Position numbers and translations under genes: made by a program. Below the pieces are notes generated by a model, which was given only the letters and a program-made list of their open reading frames with translations, ran no database searches and was not told the origin of the DNA. From Macrostomum hystrix (Eukaryota > Platyhelminthes > Macrostomidae), in contig CATNEN010000038.1 of NCBI GenBank assembly GCA_950097015.1, positions 31,830,501-31,894,500 of the forward strand: a stretch of DNA of 64,000 bases. Reading direction: 5' to 3'. This document shows, one piece after another, positions 12,401 to 22,291 of this stretch. How positions within the stretch are numbered: the first letter of the stretch is position 1; every line of letters starts with the position of its first letter.

Positions 12401-15039
12401 CAGCTCATGTCTGTCGACACCAATCGATCGGCTGGAGTTGCCGTTCTCTCAGAAATTCTAGTATTCCTCACATTCTTTGAGCAACTTTTAAAACGCATTC
12501 AGAGAAGCTCTGAAATTATGAATGCATCCATCAACCATCAGCCAGACACCTTCAACACAATCTATCACCAACCCCGATCTTCCACCGCCAGCTACTGAAC
12601 TCCCTACGCCCCGACGACGCCATCGTGGTGACCAACAAGATCCGCGAGCTGCTGGACCGGATCCGCCGCCTCATCGAGCAGCACAAGCAGGTCGGCAAGG
12701 AGGCCCTGCTGAAGTTCCTGAACTCCGAGCTGCTGGAGAGTCTCGTCAGCAAGCTGCCTGAGCCCATCCAGACCGAGGTTCGCGCCCGCATCGCCGCCCT
12801 GAAGGAGCGCCTCGAGAGCGGCGCCGAGGCCGTGTCCGACTGGCGCGAGAAGGCCATCGAGCTGCTGCAGAAGTCCATCGCCCGTCTTGAGGACGCCATC
12901 GCCAAGCTGCCGGAGGACTCCAGGCTGCTGCCGCAGCTGAAGAAAACTCTGGAGTACCTGCGTAAGAAGCTCACCGACCTGCAGGACGCCGCCTTCAGCT
13001 TCGACGAGGCCGACCGCGCTGGACTCCTCCAGGGCATCCTCGACCGTCTTGAGAAGGCTCTGGAGAAGCTGCCCGAGGGACCCCTGAGGGACCGTCTGCA
13101 GAAGACCGTCGACAGGATCCGCGAGGTGAGCAGCTGTGGTGGACTCGTTCTGTCCACTAAACCTGAAACTGTCACCTAGCCCAGTTGTGCCAGATGTTCT
13201 GTCTGCGGGTAGAGCGGCCGCATCAGACACCCAAATGTCAACCCAAGCTTCTGCTGACACACAATTAACAGCTAAACGATCTTTAGCACTAGTGAATTTA
13301 GTTGTTGTCCTTGGAACCACGGCGCATGAACCACCCATCAAGCAGATGGTTATTGAAGCTGTTGTCCTTGGAACCACGCGCATGAACCACCCATCAAGCA
13401 GATGGTTGTTGAAACTGTTGTCCTTGGAACCACGGCGCGTGAACCACCCATCAAGCAGATGGTTGTTGAAGCTGTTGTCCTTGGAACCACGGCGCATGAA
13501 CCACCCATCAAGCAGATGGTTGTTGAAGCTGTTGTCCTTGGAACCACGGCGCATGAACCACCCATCAAGCAGATGGTTGTTGAAGATGTTGTCATTGGAA
13601 CCACGCGCATGAACCACCCATCAAGCAGATGGTTGTTGAAGTTGTTGTCATTGGAACCACGGCGCATGAACCACCCATCAAGCAGATGGTTGTTGAAGCT
13701 GTTGTCCTTGGAACCACGGCGCATGAACCACCCATCAAGCAGATGGTTGTTGAAGCTGTTGTCATTGGAACCACGCGCATGAACCACCCATCAAGCAGAT
13801 GGTTGTTGAAGCTGTTGTCCTTGGAATCACGGCGCATGAACCACCCATCAAGCAGATGGTTGTTGAAATTGTTGTCCTTGGAACCACGGCGCATGAATCA
13901 CCCATCAAGCAGATGGTTGTTGAAATTGTTGTCCTTGGAACCACGGCGCATGAATCACCCATCAAGCAGATGGTTGTTGAAGTTGTTGTCCTTGGAACCA
14001 CGGCGCATGAACCACCCATCAAGCAGATGGTTGTTGAAGTTGTTGTCCTTGGAACCACGGCAAGAGAATCTACTGCTTTTGCTTCATCAGGTGTCTTTTT
14101 CTTGTAGCTCAAAAAGTTCATGTCGGTTTTAAACCGATGTCAGATCTACTTGTAGTTCACAAAAGATATACTTTGACAACTGGAGATTGACTGGCAGGGA
14201 CTGAGTACTAAGGCGCCAGCTCATGTCTGTCGACACCAATCGATCGGCTGGAGTTGCCGTTCTCTCAGAAATTCTAGTATTCCTCACATTCTTTGAGCAA
14301 CTTTTAAAACGCATTCAGAGAAGCTCTGAAATTATGAATGCATCCATCAACCATCAGCCAGACACCTTCAACACAATCTATCACCAACCCCGATCTTCCA
14401 CCGCCAGCTACTGAACTCCCTACGCCCCGACGACGCCATCGTGGTGACCAACAAGATCCGCGAGCTGCTGGACCGCATCCGCCGCCTCATCGAGCAGCAC
14501 AAGCAGGTCGGCAAGGAGGCCCTGCTGAAGTTCCTGAACTCCGAGCTGCTGGAGAGTCTCGTCAGCAAGCTGCCTGAGCCCATCCAGACCGAGGTTCGCG
14601 CCCGCATCGCCGCCCTGAAGGAGCGCCTCGAGAGCGGCGCCGAGGCCGTGTCCGACTGGCGCGAGAAGGCCATCGAGCTGCTGCAGAAGTCCATCGCCCG
14701 TCTGGAGGACGCCATCGCCAAGCTGCCGGAGGACTCCAGGCTGCTGCCGCAGCTGAAGAAAACTCTGGAGTACCTGCGTAAGAAGCTCACCGACCTGCAG
14801 GACGCCGCCTTCAGCTTCGACGAGGCCGACCGCGCTGGACTCCTCCAGGGCATCCTCGACCGTCTTGAGAAGGCTCTGGAGAAGCTGCCCGAGGGACCCC
14901 TGAGGGACCGTCTGCAGAAGACCGTCGACAGGATCCGCGAGGTGAATCACTCTGCTCCTTTGTAAATCCGTTTAATCAAGCATCGACTAAAGCGTTACTT
15001 TGGTTTTCCCTGTTCATTTTTCAGCTGCTCAACAACTAA
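6444..15039 (+). CDS. Secreted modular alpha-helical repeat protein (unrecognised family), 7 coding exons
   Basis: Coding exons: 6444-6821, 7608-8141, 9075-9608, 10946-11479, 12592-13125, 14408-14941, 15025-15039. Every junction is phase 0, with GTGAGC or GTGAAT donors and AG acceptors directly before CTACTGAAC or CTGCTCAAC. The product is 1020 residues. It starts with a signal peptide (MKLLWVLLALAAVAAPLA) and half a module, followed by five identical 178-residue modules (LLNSLRPDD to VDRIRE) and a final LLNN. A module has no cysteine and one tryptophan (SDWREKA), is rich in E, K, R and L, and contains two or three degenerate helical hairpins recognisable by KLPE (AIAKLPEDSRL, ALEKLPEGPL, VSKLPEPIQ). 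It probably folds as extended helical bundles or coiled coil outside the cell. No family was recognised; a secreted structural, adhesive or lipid-binding role is only a guess. Acceptor placement is supported by the last exon, which also opens with LLN. Confidence 0.8.
7008..7564 (+). mobile_element. tRNA-derived SINE (family B), copy 1, internally expanded
   Basis: The head (GATTGGCAGAGCAGTC, then CCCTGAGCTCGATTC) resembles tRNA A and B boxes. The body and tail (TGTACACTGCCTGAC, GCCTCCTCGCTGGCT) are shared with copies at 15310-15595 and 52950-53283. It lies in the intron 6822-7607 of the secreted-repeat gene and is enlarged by a nine-copy internal array. Confidence 0.65.
7147..7461 (+). repeat. 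35-bp minisatellite, 9 identical copies, inside the SINE
   Basis: Nine perfect copies, one every 35 bp from 7147, each beginning TGTACACTGCCTGAC and ending GAGTCGGGGCAGA; a partial TGTACAC follows at 7462. The other two SINE copies have this segment once. Confidence 0.95.
8305..8728 (+). repeat. 57-bp minisatellite, intron copy 1 (about 7 units)
   Basis: Units of 57 bp running CCTTGGAACCACGGCGCATG, AACCACCCATCAAGCAGATG, GTTGTTGAAGCTGTTGT. Lies in intron 8142-9074. Some units carry T or A substitutions (GGAATCACGG). Confidence 0.95.
9784..10599 (+). repeat. 57-bp minisatellite, intron copy 2 (about 14 units)
   Basis: Same unit and position as the array at 8305, but twice as long, in intron 9609-10945. 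Several units lack one G (CCACGCGCATG), which breaks any reading frame, as expected for non-coding repeats. Confidence 0.95.
11654..12245 (+). repeat. 57-bp minisatellite, intron copy 3 (about 10 units)
   Basis: Same unit in intron 11480-12591; includes units with CATGAATCACCC that it shares with the array at 13301. Confidence 0.95.
13301..14061 (+). repeat. 57-bp minisatellite, intron copy 4 (about 13 units)
   Basis: Same unit in intron 13126-14407. The order of variant units in its second half repeats that of the array at 11654, so the two introns share recent ancestry or have exchanged sequence. Confidence 0.95.
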
Positions 15040-15203
15040 GATGGTGACTTGCGCCTCGTGGCCTGCACTGTGTGTCACTGAGCGGTTTGGAGTCTGTGCT
15101 GTGCCTTCAAGCTGATGCCTTTACAGATCGATATAGTCTGAAATATACTAGCCAATGCAGGCACTATAGTATTGGTGCTATCAACTAACGTGCACATAAA
15201 CCT

Positions 15204-15209
15204 AATAAA
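15204..15209 (+). terminator. Poly(A) signal AATAAA of the secreted-repeat gene
   Basis: Perfect AATAAA 165 bp after the stop at 15037-15039, in a short 3' UTR. Good position for transcript end near 15225. Confidence 0.65.
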
Positions 15210-15309
15210 ATGGACATTTTCTTGTTGACTCACTTGCTGCTGATGAGTAATCTCATCGCATTCCGGGGAAGCTTTGAGTAAACATTGAATAATTCTGAGT
15301 ATTAACTAT

Positions 15310-15595
15310 GTTTAGGCATCCATTGGATCCATCCTCGATTCCAAGGCGAGGCCACACTCATTTGGGGCGCAGCCGCGGAGAGAAGGCTTGGGGGCTTGTC
15401 GTGCAATTCACTTCCTTGAGGGCCAACCTCCAAGGCACAGTGAGAGTGTACACTGCCTGACGATGAGAAAGTCATGGCAGATGTACACACCTGTGTGCGT
15501 GTGTGCTCAGGAGTCAGCGAAATGGGCAGAATTGCCTCCTCGCTGGCTGCGGGTCTAGTGTCACCAAATGATGTGCCATTGCCCGCAGTAAACTT
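15310..15595 (+). mobile_element. tRNA-derived SINE (family B), copy 2, head truncated
   Basis: Shares GGCGAGGCCACACTCATTTG, TGTACACTGCCTGACGATGA and GCCTCCTCGCTGGCTGCGGG with the copy at 52950-53283. The internal TGTACAC segment is present once. The A-box half of the tRNA-like head is missing or diverged. Confidence 0.65.
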
Positions 15596-15862
15596 TAAAC
15601 TTTATTAAACTTTATTAATTTAATAATGCAATCGTTTGTTAGGCGATGACCTTGCAAGCGACCCACCTGGCCATCTTTTTTAAAACCTGACAATTTCGAC
15701 TTTGATAAGTTTGGAATGTACATTATGAGCATTGTTTAGAGTACATATTGTGTTAGAGTACATGGCACTGATTTCACACACTTATATAAAATAACAACGA
15801 TTGGTTTGATGGTCAGTTAATATTTGCACGTTTGAACCTTCAATTTACTTTATTTAATTTAG

Positions 15863-15884
15863 TTCTTCATTTTCAACCAATATG
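15863..15884 (+). other. Putative 22-nt mini-exon carrying the otopetrin start codon
   Basis: An acceptor (TTTAATTTAG, ending 15862) is followed by 22 nt ending in ATG, and directly by a perfect donor GTAAGT at 15885. Joining ATG in phase 0 to the acceptor at 18612 gives MVRFNFNLLPAMNREY, in frame with the otopetrin exon. The leading acceptor would be a trans-splice or cis-splice site. Only a transcript can prove this; the ATG at 18643 is the alternative start. Confidence 0.5.
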
Positions 15885-18800
15885 GTAAGTACTCGCATCG
15901 GTTTTCTATTTTCTACACCAAATCCTGCTAAGCATTGTGCATAACTGCTTTATAGACGCAGTCTAGCGGTATTTCTAGCTTTTTTTCGAATCGGTACCAG
16001 CCAATGGTTGTGTCCACCGGTCCTGAGCTTTTGTGGACGGGGCGAGGCAGACTCGATCCCCAGACTAATATATTAAATAGGAACGGTTTCCTCACGCAAA
16101 AGTGCAGAGATACACAGATAATTATATATATTCGCTGGATAATAAAAACTGTAAGTACGAAACTATAGTTTACTTACTTTGAACTCAAAGCTGGCGTACT
16201 TATATTAATATATTGACCTCATTCTGTATTCATCTCTATGGACTATCTGTACATGCTTATCAAAATTATTTTGAGAGCCAGTGATTCTCTGATTCTGTGA
16301 ATCTGTGATTCTGTGATTCTGTGAATCTGTGATTCTGTGATTCTGTGAATCTGTGATTCTGTGATTCCGTGATTCTGTGAATCTGTGATTCTGTGAATCT
16401 GTGATTCTGTGAATCTGTGATTCTGTGATTCCGTGATTCTGTGATTCCGTGACTCTGCGATTCCATGATTCTGTGATTCCGTGATTCTGTGATTCTATGA
16501 TTCCGTGATTCTGTGATTCTGTGATTCTGTGAATCTGTGATTTTGTGATTCCGTGATTCTGTGATTCTGTGATTCTGTGATTCTGTGAATCTGTGATTTT
16601 GTGATTCCGTGATTCTGTGATTCCGTGATTCTGTGATTCTGTGATTTTGTGATTCCGTGATTCTGTGATTCTGTGACTCTGTGAATCTGTGATTCTGTGA
16701 TTTTGTGATTCTGTGATTCTGTGAATCTGTGAATCTGTGATTCCGTGATTCTGTGATTCTGTGAATCTGTGATACTGTGATTCTGTGATTCTGTGAATCT
16801 GTGATTCCGTGATTCTGTGATTCTGTGATTCTGTGAATCTGTGATTCTGTGAATCTGTGATTCTGTGAATCTGTGATTCTGTGATTCTGTGAATCTGTGA
16901 ATCTGTGATTCCGTGATTCTGTGATTCTGTGAATCTGTGATACTGTGATTCTGTGATTCTGTGAATCTGTGATTCTGTGAATCTGTGATTCTGTGAATCT
17001 GTGATTCCATGATTCTGTGATTCTGTGATTTTGTGATTCCATGATTCTGTGATTCTGTGACTCTGTGATTCCATGATTCTGTGATTCTGTGATTTTGTGA
17101 TTCCATGATTCTGTGATTTTGTGATTCCATGATTCCATGATTCTGTGATTTTGTGATTCCGTGATTCTGTGATTCTGTGATTTTGTAATTCCATGATTCT
17201 GTGACTCTGTGATTCTTTAACTGACCTTTAAAATATTTGCCCTTAGCTGTATGTTTGAAGTTCAGATGACTGGTTGGCAAGTTTGTGCAAAAGAAGACAA
17301 ATTTAAAGTACACCCGGCTTTTATCTTTTCGTGAAATTTCCGGCTAGAATTTGTCGAATATTGCGCCGTTCCACATAATGGTTTTTTGAACAGTTAAACA
17401 ACTGGCAGACAGGTATACTTTCCAGCCCGATCAGCTGCGATTTGGTGGGACAGAGCCATGGTTTGTTATCTTATACCTTTCGTATTGATTGGATATTAAT
17501 GGTGCGACTAATGCATTTGCACTGGGATAGAACACAGAGGCCATTAGACAGAGTTTAACTAGATATAAAACTAAGGCAAACATTTTAGGGACACAGAGAG
17601 AGACAGGGAAAGGTGGGGAGAGGAGAAGAGGGAGAGGGGAAGATGGATGAGGGAGAGGAGAAGAGGGAGAGGAGAAGAGGGAAGAGGGAGAGGAGAAGAG
17701 GGAGAGGAGAAGAGGGAAGAGGGAGAGGAGAAGAGGGAGAGGAGAAGAGGGAAGAGGGAGAGGAGAAGAGGGAGAGGAGAAGAGGGAAGAGGGAGAGGAG
17801 AAGAGGAAGTGGGAGAGGAGAAGAGGAAGAGGGAGAGGAGAAGAGGGAAGAGGGAGAGGAGAAGAGGGAAGAGGGAGAAGAGAAGAGGAAGAGGGAGAGG
17901 AGAAGAGGGAAGAGGGAGAGGAGAAGAGGGAAGAGGGAGAAGAGAAGAGGGAGAGGAGAAGAGGAAGTGGGAGAGGAGAAGAGGAAGAGGGAGAGGAGAA
18001 GAGGGAAGAGGGAGAAGAGAAGAGGGAAGAGGGAGAAGAGAAGAGGAAGAGGGAGAGGAGAAGAGGGAAGAGGGAGAGGAGAAGAGGGAAGAGGGAGAAG
18101 AGAAGAGGGAGAGGAGAAGAGGAAGTGGGAGAGGAGAAGAGGAAGAGGGAGAGGAGAAGAGGGAAGAGGGAGAGGAGAAGAGGGAAGAGGGAGAGGGAAG
18201 AGGGAGAAGAGAAGAGGGAGAGGAGAAGAGGAAGTGGGAGAGGAGAAGAGGAAGAGGGAGAGGAGAAGAAGGAAAAGGGAGAGGAGAGGAGACAGCGAGA
18301 GAGATAAAAGTGAATCCAGCGATTCGCTACTCTGCTCTGTCCTGGCAGAGTCTGTCCTATTTATGAGAACAGATTGTCGCAATTATTGGAATAGACCAAG
18401 ATGGACAATTTATTAATTTAGGTGAGAATAGCATAGACCCAGAATCGAATATAATAAACGTGAAGAGTCATTTCCATTAGCTTATTAACCACAGTTGTAT
18501 ACCAATATAGTAGCAATGAATATCAGGCTAAATCATAAAATTTCCCACCGAATGTTAACAAAAGCGAATCCAGATTGCTATCCAGATTGTCACAGCATTC
18601 GTTTCCCCGCAGGTGCGCTTCAACTTCAACCTCCTGCCGGCAATGAACCGGGAGTACAGGCACCTATGGCAGTTGCTCAGTACCGTCTACGCTGTGACAA
18701 TTCTCTCAGTTGGCGCCGCCACCACCATCTACTTCGCTGTGAGCAGTAGTACTCAGAGTCACACCAGATTTCATGAGATCTTCTTTGCCATCCTGTACGC

Positions 18801-20154
18801 TATGGGCACAATGGCTATCGGCTACCTTAGCTGGCTAAGTCGCAAGGCCTCCCACAATGGCGAAGGATTCAATTTCTATCTACGATGCGGCCTGATCGTG
18901 TTCCTGACTGGCTCTCTAACCCTGAATCTGGTCCGTAGCACGGCTGACATTCTCGCAGTCATTGCGAACTGCAGCATCAGGCTGACTGGCATTGTCATGG
19001 CCATCCTGGAGATGATTTTCACCGCCTCGCAGGCGGCCTTCGTGCTGCAGCACCATCGGGTTGTGTACCTGCGCAGGAAGGCTCAGAGCCGGATAGCTTT
19101 GGCTCACCTGTTCACCGCCAATATCTGCATCTGGGCTCGCTCCGCTATCGGCGAGATCAAAGAACAATTCGACAGGAAGCCGCATCATCATCTGCGCGAC
19201 GTCAACGACTCTCTGGTGCAAGCCTGCCGCGATTCGCCGTCTAGGGGGGACGCCGCCACCGCCTCCAGCCTGATGGAATCTGTGAAGCCATTCCTGGTGC
19301 CTGCAGTCATCGAGTATTGCCTGCTCTGCGCCCCGATGGTCCTTCACCTCATGGCCTGCGTTGGCGATAATCGAATCTCCGCCGAGTCTTCCCGGGAACA
19401 CGCCGACGCCACCGTTGGAGGCGAAGGCAATGACGACACGGGCGCCGATAACAATCAATTACTGCGTCGATGGTTTGCTAAATCGCGTCGCGGCTTCGCC
19501 TTCAGCACGGCCGCAGCCGTTGTCACCGTCGTCGTCACCGTCACTGTCTACAGCTTGGATGGCGCAGCGGTCAGTGCAATCTACCTGGGACAGGACTTCC
19601 TGCTCAGCGCCACTGGCTGCGCTCTCAGCCTCCTGGTATATCGACGTCTGCGGAGTCTCCGACTAGCCAAATGCGAGCGGCACACTTTCGACGACAAACT
19701 GTTGACCTTCGCCCTGTTCGGCGCGCTGATCTACCAGGTGTTGATGGCATCCGTACTGCTAGACCACTCCGGTGTGTTTCCTGCAATCTACCTGGCTGCT
19801 GAATTAATCAGCCTAATTAGCTGCTGTCTTCAGCTGCTGCTGCAGACATGCTGCCTACTCGACGGACTTCGGCGTCGGGCTGGCAACTGCCCGATAGCCT
19901 TGGCCAAGCCCGGCCGCGGACTGGTGATGGCCCTTCTGGGTGTCAACCTGTGCATGTGGATCATTGAGACTTTCGAAGTGCGCAAAGCAGAGGAACTGCT
20001 GTTCTCCTACGAATTGGGCAATGTGTCACCCAAGGCACTGAAGATTCTTATTCACATTGGCCAGCCTATTAACATCTTCTATAGATTTCACTCTACTGTT
20101 TGTCTGTCCATTGTGTGGCGTAAAGCCTACGAGATACAAGTCACAGCTGAATAG
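15882..20154 (+). CDS. Otopetrin-family proton channel
   Basis: Predicted plasma-membrane proton channel. The main exon is 18613-20154, with the acceptor CCCCGCAG ending at 18612; the start is probably the mini-exon ATG at 15882, otherwise the ATG at 18643. The product is about 514 residues with twelve hydrophobic segments in two groups of six, as in otopetrins. Family signs: GEGFNFYLRCG before TM3, RRKAQSRIALAHLFTANICIWAR around TM5, PFLVPAVIEYCLLCAP at TM6, GVNLCMWIIETFE at TM11, and NIFYRFHSTVCLSIVW at TM12, matching the FYRFHS signature of the family. A hydrophilic, acidic loop of about 45 residues separates the two halves. The first intron (15885-18612) is mostly minisatellite. Family call is firm; paralogue is not assigned. 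Confidence 0.88.
16275..17215 (+). repeat. 9-bp minisatellite in the otopetrin intron
   Basis: About 105 copies of a 9-bp unit, GATTCTGTG with GATTCCGTG, GAATCTGTG, GATTTTGTG and GATTCCATG variants. It reads as open frames on the minus strand in several frames because the unit length is a multiple of three and lacks reverse stops. Confidence 0.95.
17592..18300 (+). repeat. Purine-only minisatellite in the otopetrin intron
   Basis: Units of 12-21 bp of the type GAGGAGAAGAGGGAAGAGGG, almost purely G and A on the sense strand for about 700 bp, with scattered GAAGTGG variants. Open in all plus frames because AG-only codons include no stop; not treated as coding. Confidence 0.9.
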
Positions 20155-20164
20155 GCTGGGTAGG

Positions 20165-20860
20165 CAGCTGACTAACAAGCAAAGCCTGTGTCTAACAAGT
20201 AGATCCATTTTCTAACAGGTGGATCCATTATCTAACAGGTAGATCCATTATCTAACAGGTAGATCCATTATCTAACAGGTGGATCCATTATCTAACAGGT
20301 AGATCCATTATCTAACAGGTAGATCCATTATCTAACAGGTGGATCGAGTATCTAACAGGTAGATCCATTATCTAACAGGTGGATCCATTATCTAACAGAT
20401 GGATCTATTATCTAACAGGTAGATCCATTATCTAACAGGTGGATCGAGTATCTAACAGGTGGATCCATTATCTAACAGGTGGATCCATTATCTAACAGAT
20501 GGATCCATTATCTAACAGGTAGATCCATTATCTAACAGGTGGATCGAGTATCTTACAGGTGTATCCATTATCTAACAGGTAGATCCATTATCTAACAGGT
20601 GGATCGAGTATCTAACAGGTAGATCCATTATCTAACAGGTAAAGTTAGTGTCTAACAGATAAAGTTAGTGTCTAACAGATAAAGTTAGTGTCTAACAGAT
20701 AAATTTAGTGTCTAACAGATAAAGCCAGTATCTAACAGGGTAAGCCAGTGTCTAACAGATAAAGCCAGTGTCTAACAGATAACGCCAGTGTCTAACAGAT
20801 AACGCCAGTGTCTAACAGATAAAGTTAGTGTCTAACAGGTAGATCCGACCATGCAATCTA
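20165..20860 (+). repeat. 20-bp minisatellite downstream of otopetrin, left arm
   Basis: About 34 copies of GGATCCATTATCTAACAGGT. The last ten change to AAAGTTAGTGTCTAACAGAT. The array begins about 10 bp after the otopetrin stop, so it would form the start of its 3' UTR. Confidence 0.92.
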
Positions 20861-20864
20861 TCTG

Positions 20865-21595
20865 TTGGACAGATAAGTTACACGTTGGACAGATAATATA
20901 CCTGTTTGACAGATAATCTACCTGTTAGGCAGCTAATCCACCTGTTAGACAGCTGTTGAACCTGTTAGAATGCTATCAATCTTACACAGATTTACGAACG
21001 TAGAAGCTGTCTAACAGGTATATTTGATGTTAGAAAAACATCGAATATACCAGTTATTTGATATCGAATATACCTGTTAGACGTCTAATATACCTGTTAA
21101 TTGATATCGAATATACCTGTTAGACGTCTAATATACCTGTTAGCCATCTAATATACCTGTTAGACAGCTAATATACCTGTAAGACAGCTAATCTACCTGT
21201 TAGACAGCTAATCTACTAGTTAGAAAGCTAATCTACCTGTTAGACAGCTAATATACCTGTTAGACAGCTAATCTTCCTGTTAGACAGCTAATCTACCTGT
21301 TAGACAACTAATATACCTGTTAGACAGCTAATATACCTGTTAGACAGCTAATCTACCTGTTAGACAACTAATATACCTGTTAGACAGCTAATCTACCTGT
21401 TAGACAGCTAATCTACCTGTTAGACAACTAATATACCTGTTAGACAGCTAATCTACCTGTTAGACAACTAATCTACCTGTTAGACAGCTAATATACTAGT
21501 TAGACAGCTAATCTACCTGTTAGACAGCTAATCTAACTGTTAGACAACTAATCTACCTGTTAGACAGCTAATCTAACTGTTAGACAGACCTTCAC
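20865..21595 (-). repeat. 20-bp minisatellite, right arm in opposite orientation
   Basis: About 36 copies of ACCTGTTAGACAGCTAATCT. Its ACCTGTTAGA half is the reverse complement of the TCTAACAGGT half of the array to its left, so the two arrays face each other across about 20 bp. Confidence 0.92.
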
Positions 21596-22291
21596 TCCTA
21601 ATTGTTAAAATAACTATATTCACCTATCTAATTATATACCTACCTATACCTACCTATAGACAAACCATTTGTCAGTTTAACAAAGTTAACTGTTTGACTC
21701 AGTGTCTAACCTGTCTAAGTGTCTAAGCCACATAATCCATGTTACCCGATTTTTTTCTGAGCAATTTATAAACAGTTTTTTGGCAGCGAATAATTATTAA
21801 AGAAAAACTCTTCGATTGCTACTCTCCGATCCTACTTCAAGTAGTCTAAATTGCGCAATCCTCTTTCGTTCTAACAAAAATTTTACGTACCGACTCGTCT
21901 AGGTTCCTTGTTTCTATTTTTAGTAATTTTGTCGCTTCTCTTCCCGCGCACGAGTTTGGCCAACCCACCCCCCTCTTACCTGGGTGGAGGGGCGCAAAAG
22001 GTAAGAACTACGGACCAACGAAGAGAGGAGAGGAGAGAGAAAGACTTGGCGATGACTCACCCATTGTCCGCATGTTCTACCACCCCATTTACCCAGAGAG
22101 AGGAGGACAGGGAGAGAAAGGAAACACGCCTAGAATGGAAGGTGACTTAACACTGGATTGGTTCTAAAAAAAGCAACGTACCCAGCTAGGCCATTGCCTG
22201 GGCCTTGTATATATATGTGAGCAGCTCTTAGGATTAAAGAATAGTTTTGAGCACAACTTGCTTGTTTCGTCTTCTAGAAGCAATCTCTATC
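21596..22291. other. Spacer before the tincar-like gene
   Basis: No gene supported. A TATATATATG stretch at about 22208 could act as a TATA element. An acceptor-like CGTCTTCTAG ends at 22276, 15 bp before the next start codon, a spacing fitting spliced-leader addition. Confidence 0.45.

Larger units (their letters stand above)
7608..14941 (+). repeat. Tandem exon-plus-intron amplification, 5 copies
   Basis: A block of one 534-bp exon with its following intron is repeated. Exons start at 7608, 9075, 10946, 12592 and 14408, so the spacing is 1467, 1871, 1646 and 1816 bp. Non-repetitive intron parts are also nearly identical: the segment after each exon with GCGGCCGCATCAGACACC, and the one before the next exon with ATGAATGCATCCATCAACC. 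Length differences come almost entirely from the 57-bp array in each intron. Exon differences are silent. Confidence 0.95.

Noticed and set aside
8303-14121. Open frames through the 57-bp arrays on both strands (for example HLLDGWFMRRGSKDN)
   Set aside because: They lie in introns, several units have a one-base deletion that shifts frame, and neither strand shows a preference for silent change.
16205-17194. Reverse open frames with ITESQNHR repeats
   Set aside because: A 9-bp array inside the otopetrin intron; several frames are open at once.
17613-18416. Glu/Arg/Gly-rich plus-strand frames
   Set aside because: Homopurine tract has no stops in AG-only codons apart from none possible; not evidence of coding.
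20165-21595. CRISPR array
   Set aside because: Repeats are directly adjacent without unique spacers, the organism is eukaryotic, and no cas genes are present.
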